This document shows, piece after piece, positions 31,994-37,184 of a DNA stretch of 37,184 nt; position 1 is the first letter of the stretch; each line of letters begins with the position of its first letter. The notes beneath the pieces are model-generated. The model searched no databases. It saw only the letters and a list, made by a program, of their open reading frames with translations, and had not been told where the DNA came from. The stretch is from contig DCHF01000013.1 in assembly GCA_002315555.1 (NCBI GenBank), forward strand, positions 1,365 to 38,548, read 5' to 3'. Position numbers and translations under genes: made by a program. This DNA is from Lachnospiraceae bacterium UBA1759. Lineage in GTDB: Bacteria; Bacillota; Clostridia; Lachnospirales; Lachnospiraceae.

Positions 31994-33250
31994 ATGACGA
32001 CGATGGAGATCCTGACCGCGGCGCGCGAGGCCAAACGGGCCATGGCAGCAGCGGATACGGAAACGAAAAACAACGCGCTGAAGCTTATGGCGGAAGCGCT
32101 TCTTGAAAGTACGGAAGAGATCCTTGAAGCAAATCAAAAGGACATGGACGATGCCCGCGGCATGGTCACCGAGGTCATGCTGGATCGTCTTCAGCTGACG
32201 GCCGCCCGCATAAAGGGGATGGCGGACGGCATGCTGGAGGTCGCTGCGTTGCCGGACCCCTGTAATACGGAGCTTTCCGAGACCGAACGCCCGAACGGCC
32301 TGAAGATCACCAAGATCTCCGTCCCGATGGGCGTCATTTCCATCATTTACGAATCCCGTCCCAATGTGACGAGCGACGCCGCAGCACTGGCCCTGAAGGC
32401 CGGAAGCGCCTGCGTCCTCCGCTGCGGAAAGGAAGCGCACCGGAGCGCGGACGCCATCGTGCGTGCACTGAAGAGCGGTATGGTGAAGGCCGGGCTTCCC
32501 GCGGATGCGTTGTTCCTTGTGGAGGATGTGAGCCGTGCATCGGCAACGGAGCTGATGACCGCACGTGGCTATGTGGACCTTCTGATCCCCCGCGGAGGCA
32601 AGGGCCTCATCAGAGCCTGCGTAGAACAGTCAAAAGTGCCGGTTTTAGAGACCGGAACAGGAATCTGCCACATTTATATTGACGAGGATGCGGACCTTGA
32701 AAAGGCCTTAAATATCGTCGAGAACGCGAAGTGTTCCCGCCCGTCCGTCTGCAATGCGGCGGAGGTATGTCTGGTAAATGAAAAGATCGCAGCGGCGTTC
32801 CTGCCGCTTTACAAAAAGCGTCTTACGGAGGACCGCGAAGCTGCCGGAAAGATCCCGGTGGAGCTCCGTCTCTGTGAAAAGGCGCGGGAGATCATCGACG
32901 GCACCCCTGCGGGTCCGGAGGATTTCGATACGGAGTTCCTGGACTACATCATGGCGGTCAAGGTCGTGAAGGACACGGAGGAAGCGATCCTGCACATCGC
33001 AGAGCATTCCACCGGTCACTCGGAAGCGATCGTCACTGAAAACGAAGCTCACGCGGAAGCCTTTACGAAGGCGGTGGATTCCGCAGCGGTCTATGTCAAT
33101 GCCTCCACCCGTTTTACGGACGGCGGCGAATTCGGACTGGGCTGTGAAATGGGCATCTCCACACAGAAGATGCATGCCCGCGGACCGATGGGCCTTCGCG
33201 AGCTCTGTTCCTACAAGTATGTGATCCGCGGAAACGGGCAGACACGCTGA
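31994..33250 (+). CDS. proA: Glutamate-5-semialdehyde dehydrogenase (gamma-glutamyl phosphate reductase)
   Basis: A 418-residue NADPH enzyme of the aldehyde dehydrogenase fold, second step of proline synthesis, acting on the unstable product of ProB. Seen: the substrate-side IYESRPNVTSDAAALALKAG, LRCGKEAHRS, LIPRGGKGLI, catalytic Cys in RPSVCNAAEVCLVN, and the end HARGPMGLRELCSYKYV. Start ATG 31994 lies 1 nt after the proB stop; ATG 32003 is an alternative. A longer upstream frame runs inside proB and is not used. Confidence 0.97.
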   Translation: MTTMEILTAAREAKRAMAAADTETKNNALKLMAEALLESTEEILEANQKDMDDARGMVTEVMLDRLQLTAARIKGMADGMLEVAALPDPCNTELSETERPNGLKITKISVPMGVISIIYESRPNVTSDAAALALKAGSACVLRCGKEAHRSADAIVRALKSGMVKAGLPADALFLVEDVSRASATELMTARGYVDLLIPRGGKGLIRACVEQSKVPVLETGTGICHIYIDEDADLEKALNIVENAKCSRPSVCNAAEVCLVNEKIAAAFLPLYKKRLTEDREAAGKIPVELRLCEKAREIIDGTPAGPEDFDTEFLDYIMAVKVVKDTEEAILHIAEHSTGHSEAIVTENEAHAEAFTKAVDSAAVYVNASTRFTDGGEFGLGCEMGISTQKMHARGPMGLRELCSYKYVIRGNGQTR

Positions 33251-33271
33251 CTGTGCCGCGAACCGGAATAC

Positions 33272-33302
33272 CGGGCGGGAAGAATGATTTCCTGCCCGTT
33301 TT
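33272..33302 (+). terminator. Terminator after proA
   Basis: CGGGCGGGAA pairs with TTCCTGCCCG (one G-T pair) around a short loop, then TTTT. The next ribosome site (GGAGGAG) begins just behind it. Confidence 0.78.
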
Positions 33303-33320
33303 CAAACGGAGGAGAAGATC

Positions 33321-34523
33321 ATGACCGTGTATTATATCGATGCGGAGAACGGACGGGAGACCAATGACGGCCGGACCCCGGAGAACCCGAAGGCGCATTG
33401 GCGCGATCTCTTCATCCGCCCGGGCGACGTTGTCCGGCTGAAGAGGGGGTGTACGTTTCACGGAAAGATCGCATCGCCCGACGGACTTCCCGGTGCGCCC
33501 GTGATCTGGGAGGATTACGGCGATGGCGCGCTTCCCGTTGTGACCGGTGCTTACACGCTGAAGCCGGACTGCTGGGAGGAGACCGCACCCAACGTCTGGA
33601 GATATACCGAGTGGATCCCGGCGGAAATCGGCAATGTCATGTTTGACGATGCCGCTGCCTACGGCACGTTCCGCTGGGAACCGGAGGAGCTTTCCGTGAC
33701 CGGCGATTTTTACGACAGCGGAAACGGAAAGACCGAGCGCCCGAAAACGGCACGCAGTAAAGAGGATGCGCTTTATGTGTACTGTACGGAGGACCCGGGA
33801 CGGCACTGGCGGATCGTGGAATGCGCGACCTTTGAGGAGCGCACGCTCGCGACCGGGAAAAACCATGTGGTGATCCGGAACATTCATTTCCACGGCGGCG
33901 GTGTGCACGGATTTGCGGCAGAAGCGGCGGAGGATATCACGATCGACGGCTGTATGTTCACCTGTATCGGCGGCATGGCCTGGGACAAGCCGCTCCGGAT
34001 CCGTTTCGGTAATGCCATCGAGTTCTGGATGGGCTGTAAAAACGTCACGATCCGGAACACGACGATCCGGGGCGTTTACGATTCCTGCTTTACGCATCAG
34101 GGCTTCCTGCCGTTCCCGGTGCCGGAGGACATCACCTTTGAAAATAACGTCTGCGATACCTATGGCATGGCGGCCTATGAGGTTCGTGACCAGGTGCCGC
34201 TCCGTACGGTATTCAGGAACAACACCTGCCTGAATGCGGGCTGCGGCTTTGCGATGCAGGGAGAGACCCTGCCGCGGCGTTCGGAGATCTGGCCCCAGCC
34301 GATGGGCCACCATCTCTTCATCTGGCGTATCGACGGCCCGACGGAGGGCGGCAGGCTGGAGATCTCAGGCAATGTCTTCGGTGCGGCACCGAACGGTTCC
34401 GCGATCTATTCCATAATAGACAGCCGGGCAGAGGAACAGTTCATCTTCAGCGGAAACCGGTATGACTGTCCGGATGCACATACAGTCTTCTGGAACGGCG
34501 CATACCGTGAAGAGGGACTTTGA
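33321..34523 (+). CDS. Right-handed beta-helix repeat protein, no signal peptide
   Basis: A 400-residue protein with pectate-lyase-like parallel beta-helix features: repeats such as HVVIRNIHFHGGGVHGF, DITIDGCMFTCIGG, NVTIRNTTIRGVYDSCF, DITFENNVCDTYG and RTVFRNNTCLNAG, each a turn of ~20-25 residues with N/D-rich ends. The N-terminus YYIDAENGRETNDGRTPENP resembles the start of the mature domain in secreted polysaccharide-active proteins, but no signal peptide precedes it, so it should be cytoplasmic unless exported otherwise. A strong GGAGGAG ribosome site fixes the start. Possible roles are intracellular oligosaccharide lyase, epimerase or glycosidase; no catalytic residues can be assigned. 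It lies alone between proA and the tetR operon. Confidence 0.8.
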   Translation: MTVYYIDAENGRETNDGRTPENPKAHWRDLFIRPGDVVRLKRGCTFHGKIASPDGLPGAPVIWEDYGDGALPVVTGAYTLKPDCWEETAPNVWRYTEWIPAEIGNVMFDDAAAYGTFRWEPEELSVTGDFYDSGNGKTERPKTARSKEDALYVYCTEDPGRHWRIVECATFEERTLATGKNHVVIRNIHFHGGGVHGFAAEAAEDITIDGCMFTCIGGMAWDKPLRIRFGNAIEFWMGCKNVTIRNTTIRGVYDSCFTHQGFLPFPVPEDITFENNVCDTYGMAAYEVRDQVPLRTVFRNNTCLNAGCGFAMQGETLPRRSEIWPQPMGHHLFIWRIDGPTEGGRLEISGNVFGAAPNGSAIYSIIDSRAEEQFIFSGNRYDCPDAHTVFWNGAYREEGL

Positions 34524-34553
34524 CCGCAATTTGATAAAGTTTGAAGGATAGCA

Positions 34554-34582
34554 TTGACACGTGACCACATGGACACTATACT
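34554..34582 (+). promoter_or_regulatory. Consensus promoter of the tetR operon
   Basis: TTGACA (34554-34559), 17-nt spacer, TATACT (34577-34582). Two palindromic operator copies overlap it: one in the spacer, one just after the -10. Confidence 0.92.
34562..34575. promoter_or_regulatory. TetR-type operator, imperfect copy in the promoter spacer
   Basis: TGACCA-CA-TGGACA: same palindrome as at 34588-34601 with one base changed in the right half. It lies between -35 and -10, where a bound repressor excludes RNA polymerase. Confidence 0.7.
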
Positions 34583-34587
34583 GATAG

Positions 34588-34601
34588 TGACCATGTGGTC
34601 A
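34588..34601. promoter_or_regulatory. TetR-type operator, perfect copy at the transcription start
   Basis: TGACCA-TG-TGGTCA: perfect 6-bp half sites with a 2-nt centre, starting 5 nt after the -10. Its position before the tetR gene indicates autoregulation. Confidence 0.82.
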
Positions 34602-34641
34602 TCTTTCTTTTCAGGGTCTCAAAAAGGAGGCGGGAGGTTCT

Positions 34642-35241
34642 ATGACAATGTCAACAAAGGAACGCATTCTTCAGGAAGCGCTCATCATGTTTGCCGAAAA
34701 CGGCTATAAGGGTACCAATCTCCGCGATCTTGCGGAGCGTCTTTCGCTCAGCAAATCCGCGCTGTACCGTCATTACGAAAACAAAGAAGCGATCTGGGTC
34801 GCACTCATCGACCGGATGGATGCCTATTACGAGGAGCAGGTCGGCTCCGAACGCAAAATGCCGCCGGTCCCGGACTCCATGGATGAACTGGTCGCACTGA
34901 CGATGCGCATGATCGATGTTACGATCCACGATGAGAAGATCGTCCTCACACGGAAATTCCTGATGGCGGAGCAGTGCCACGACGAGCGTACCGCAAAGAT
35001 CGCCACCATGCATTTCCTGACCGGCCTGGAAGGGATGTTCAAGCCGCTTCTTGCCGGTATGATGGAGAAGGGGCTTTTGAAGAAATGCGACGCGGACATG
35101 CTGGCATTTGAGTACACCTCGCCCATTACGTCGATGATCCATCTTTGCACGCGCGAACCCGCGCAGGAGAAGCTGGCGATGGTGAAGATCCAGGCACACA
35201 TGGCGTTTTTCGATAAGATCTACGGTGTGCATGAGGAATAA
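34642..35241 (+). CDS. TetR/AcrR-family transcription repressor
   Basis: A 199-residue regulator. Residues ~5-52 are the TetR DNA-binding domain: ERILQEALIMFAENGYKGTNLRDLA, with the helix-turn-helix ending SLSKSALYRHYENKEAIW, a strong match to the family. The rest is the helical ligand and dimer domain, which differs too much to name a ligand. It is the first gene of an operon with the GNAT-DUF3795 protein (10-nt gap) and the isomerase-like protein. The palindromes on its promoter and on the ABC transporter promoter at 17137-17156 make it the likely repressor of both. ATG 34642 has GGGAGG at good distance; ATG 34648 is possible. Confidence 0.95.
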   Translation: MTMSTKERILQEALIMFAENGYKGTNLRDLAERLSLSKSALYRHYENKEAIWVALIDRMDAYYEEQVGSERKMPPVPDSMDELVALTMRMIDVTIHDEKIVLTRKFLMAEQCHDERTAKIATMHFLTGLEGMFKPLLAGMMEKGLLKKCDADMLAFEYTSPITSMIHLCTREPAQEKLAMVKIQAHMAFFDKIYGVHEE

Positions 35242-35251
35242 GGAGGAAACC

Positions 35252-36217
35252 ATGATTTTGGAAACGGAAAGACTGACGCTTCGTCCCTGGAAGGATGAGG
35301 ATGCGGAAGGTCTGTTTGAATATGCGAAGGATCCCGATGTAGGTCCCGCGGCCGGCTGGATGCCGCACAAGAATGTAAAGGAAAGCCTGAGCGTCATCCG
35401 GAACGTGCTGGACGGTCCGCAGTGCTATGCAATCTGTCTGAAGGGGACGGACGCGCCCATCGGCTCCATCGAGCTGATCTTAAACGGCGGGTACGCAGAA
35501 ACGGATGCGTACGATGCCTGCGAGCTCGGCTACTGGATCGCAAAGCCCTTCTGGGGGCAGGGCCTGGTGCCGGAAGCGGCGCGGGAACTGATGCGTTACG
35601 GCTTCAACGAACTCGGCATGTCGGTGATCTGGTGCGCGGCCTTTGGCGGAAATACGAAGTCCATGCGCGTACAGGAGAAGATCGGATTCACGTTTGTGAA
35701 AAAGGTCGAAGGCCTGAAGATCGAAGGGATCGGTAAGACCGTCGATCTTTATGTTACGAAGATCTCAAAGGAGGAATTCATGGGAACGATCTGCGGCGCG
35801 GATTGCACGAACTGCGGAATGAAGGCGGCCTGCAAGGGCTGCATAAAGACCTGCGGTAAGCCGTTTGGCGGAACCTGCGTTGCGGCGGAGTATATCAAGG
35901 CCGGCGGGAAGAAGGCCTATGAGGAATTCAAGGAGATGCTGCGGCAGGAGATCAATGAGCTTCTGAAGAGCATGGACATTCCGGAGGCGCTTGCGCTGTA
36001 CGAGCTGGCCGGTTCCTATGTGAACCTCGGCTATGAGCTTCCGAGTGGCGAGACTGTGAAATTTTTAAACGACAAAAACATCTATCTGGGCTGCCAGATC
36101 GAAGTCCCGGACTGGGAGCTTTGCTGCGGCGTCGTGGCCGATGCAAGCTTCATCCTGGTAGTCCGCTACGGCATCAACGGCAGTGATCCGGAGCTTATCT
36201 GCTATAAGAAGCGCTGA
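35252..36217 (+). CDS. GNAT acetyltransferase fused to a DUF3795-like cysteine-rich domain
   Basis: A 321-residue two-domain protein. Residues 1-~176 are a RimJ/RimL-type GNAT acetyltransferase: LETERLTLRPWKDEDAEGLFEY, DACELGYWIAKPFWGQGLVPEAARELMRYGF (acetyl-CoA loop), and AFGGNTKSMRVQEKIGF. From Met177 the sequence resembles a DUF3795-like domain: ICGADCTNCGMKAACKGCIKTCG with five or more cysteines, a possible zinc or cluster site, then a 100-residue C-terminal part of unknown function. The junction hides a complete ribosome site, AAAGGAGG, 5 nt before ATG 35780 in frame, as if two genes had lost the stop codon between them; a separate 145-residue product from 35780 remains possible. The first start has AGGAGG. 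Joint role with the exporter is unknown. Confidence 0.87.
   Translation: MILETERLTLRPWKDEDAEGLFEYAKDPDVGPAAGWMPHKNVKESLSVIRNVLDGPQCYAICLKGTDAPIGSIELILNGGYAETDAYDACELGYWIAKPFWGQGLVPEAARELMRYGFNELGMSVIWCAAFGGNTKSMRVQEKIGFTFVKKVEGLKIEGIGKTVDLYVTKISKEEFMGTICGADCTNCGMKAACKGCIKTCGKPFGGTCVAAEYIKAGGKKAYEEFKEMLRQEINELLKSMDIPEALALYELAGSYVNLGYELPSGETVKFLNDKNIYLGCQIEVPDWELCCGVVADASFILVVRYGINGSDPELICYKKR
35767..35782 (+). promoter_or_regulatory. Internal Shine-Dalgarno and start codon at the fusion joint
   Basis: AAAGGAGG (35767-35774) then GAATTC-type spacing and ATG 35780, in frame with the surrounding gene. It encodes the linker KISKEEF-M. It could start translation of the cysteine-rich domain alone (35780-36217). 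Confidence 0.6.
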
Positions 36218-36234
36218 AAAAGAAGGGGTAGAGT

Positions 36235-37092
36235 ATGAAGATCGGATTATCCACCTGCGGGAATAAGCCTGTCACGGAAGAACATTTTGCCGAACTTGCG
36301 GCGGCCGGGATCTCGGTCGTTGAGATCTCGATGAACCTGAATGGGGCCCTTGCATTCGACCCCGCGCGGGCGATGGCGGCAGCGGAAGCGGCCGACATTG
36401 AGATCTGGAGCTTTCATTTGCCCTTTGCGCCTTTTGAAACGGTCGATATCGCTTCCACTGACGAAGATATCCGGCTTTCCACCGTCGAACTTCTTTCCGG
36501 CCTGATCCGGAAAAACGGCGCGTGCGGCATCCGGAACTTTATCATTCACGCGAGCGGGGAGCCCATTCAAACGGAGCTCCGGCGGGACTGTATGGCGCAG
36601 GCGCAAAGATCCCTCCGCACGCTGTGCGATGTTGCGGAATCCGTCGGCGCGCGCATCCTTGTGGAAGATCTGCCCCGCACCTGTCTGGGCCGGTCCTCCT
36701 GGGACATTCTGGAGCTTTTAAAAGCGGACGAACGGCTGCGCGTGTGCTTTGACACGAATCACCTGTTAGGGGAGGAGATCGGCGATTTCATCGCGAAGGT
36801 CGGAAGCCGGATCGCAAGTACACACATCAGTGATTACGACGCATGGAACGAGCGGCACTGGCTGCCGGGGGAGGGCTGCATCGACTGGAAGAGCCTTTAC
36901 CGGGCGCTTCTGGACACCGGCTATGACGGCCCATGGCTCTATGAGATCGGGTACGAGCCGGAGTGGAGCATCGTTCGCGACCGGGAACTGACGCCGGAGG
37001 ATTTTGTCCGGAATGCGCGGGAGATCTTTGAGGGGAAAGAACTGACCGTGATCGGAAAGCCGTTATCGCCGATGACGTTCTGGAAGGCATAA
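36235..37092 (+). CDS. Sugar phosphate isomerase/epimerase-like TIM-barrel protein
   Basis: A 285-residue member of the xylose-isomerase-like TIM-barrel superfamily (IolE/IolI/endonuclease IV fold). Seen: GLSTCGNKP at the start, WSFHLPFAP with a His, NFIIHASGEP, the metal-ligand Glu in ILVEDLPRTCLG, VCFDTNHLLGEE (Asp-x-x-His type), STHISDYD, and the terminal Glu in WLYEIGYEP. These fit the usual Glu-Asp-His-Glu metal site, so an active isomerase or epimerase is likely; the substrate is unknown. It is the third gene of the tetR operon (17-nt gap, GGGGTAG upstream as a modest ribosome site) and ends before a terminator. Confidence 0.9.
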   Translation: MKIGLSTCGNKPVTEEHFAELAAAGISVVEISMNLNGALAFDPARAMAAAEAADIEIWSFHLPFAPFETVDIASTDEDIRLSTVELLSGLIRKNGACGIRNFIIHASGEPIQTELRRDCMAQAQRSLRTLCDVAESVGARILVEDLPRTCLGRSSWDILELLKADERLRVCFDTNHLLGEEIGDFIAKVGSRIASTHISDYDAWNERHWLPGEGCIDWKSLYRALLDTGYDGPWLYEIGYEPEWSIVRDRELTPEDFVRNAREIFEGKELTVIGKPLSPMTFWKA

Positions 37093-37125
37093 GAACAGCA
37101 TGGGATCAGATCCATACGGAATAAA

Positions 37126-37164
37126 AAAAGCCGTGAAAGACCAAACGGTCTCTCACGGCTTTTA
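37126..37164. terminator. Terminator of the tetR operon
   Basis: AAAAGCCGTGA-AAGACC pairs with GGTCTC-TCACGGCTTTT around an AAAC loop. A-tracts on the left and T-tracts on the right suggest it may act in both directions, so the next gene beyond the window may be convergent. Confidence 0.9.
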
Positions 37165-37169
37165 ATATT

Positions 37170-37183
37170 AGGGTCGTGACCCT
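37170..37183. repeat. Short inverted repeat at the window edge
   Basis: AGGGTC-GT-GACCCT right at the right border. It may be a palindromic site or part of an adjacent gene's end: read on the - strand a TAA stop codon falls at 37170-37168. Too little sequence remains to decide. Confidence 0.3.
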
Positions 37184-37184
37184 G

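Noticed and set aside
1..37184. CRISPR array, tRNA/rRNA, insertion sequence or phage genes
   Set aside because: No regular spaced repeat array, tRNA-like cloverleaf outside the T-box, transposase motif or phage gene was seen on either strand.

Overview
The window reads as a chromosomal segment of an anaerobic, moderately GC-rich Bacillota (Clostridia, probably Lachnospiraceae-like). The signs are a PPDK gene at the left edge, strong AGGAGG ribosome sites, TTGACA/TATAAT promoters with 17-nt spacers, a T-box leader on a trp operon, a ProB without a PUA domain, a glycyl radical enzyme with its activase, and iron-sulfur oxidoreductases. Taxonomy is inference; no rRNA or tRNA gene is visible. Almost all of the sequence is coding. 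No insertion sequence, prophage, CRISPR array or origin was recognised.

Left part (1-13,000), all on the + strand: the 3' end of ppdK; a chaperone pair made of a large TPR protein with a degenerate J-like N-terminus and an HscC-type Hsp70; a two-gene cassette of an RfbH-type CDP-sugar 3-dehydratase and a ThDP-dependent enzyme, which could together make a branched 3,6-dideoxysugar; and a 965-residue iron-sulfur flavoprotein paired with HypA. A strong bidirectional terminator closes this block.

Middle part (13,000-23,360): an orphan glycyl radical enzyme with activase on the - strand, divergent from an AraC-type regulator; an ABC transporter operon (ATPase, permease, then a GNAT acetyltransferase) behind a consensus promoter with a palindromic operator; a cupin and an iron-dependent alcohol dehydrogenase on the - strand; and a MATE efflux protein.

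Right part (23,360-37,184), all on the + strand: a tryptophan T-box leader and a complete trpEGDCFBA operon; proC, proB and proA; a beta-helix protein without signal peptide; then a tetR operon (TetR, a GNAT-DUF3795 fusion, a TIM-barrel isomerase-like protein) ending in a terminator.

The most useful new link is regulatory. The TetR promoter carries two copies of the palindrome TGACCA-NN-TGGTCA (one perfect, one with a mismatch), and the same palindrome with one mismatch lies just downstream of the ABC transporter promoter about 17 kb away. This suggests that the TetR protein controls both itself and the exporter. Other points worth following are the glycyl radical enzyme with a GCNEP active-site motif and no known partner pathway, the RfbH/ThDP cassette, the iron-sulfur flavoprotein/HypA pair, and the J-like/HscC pair with NPE in place of HPD.
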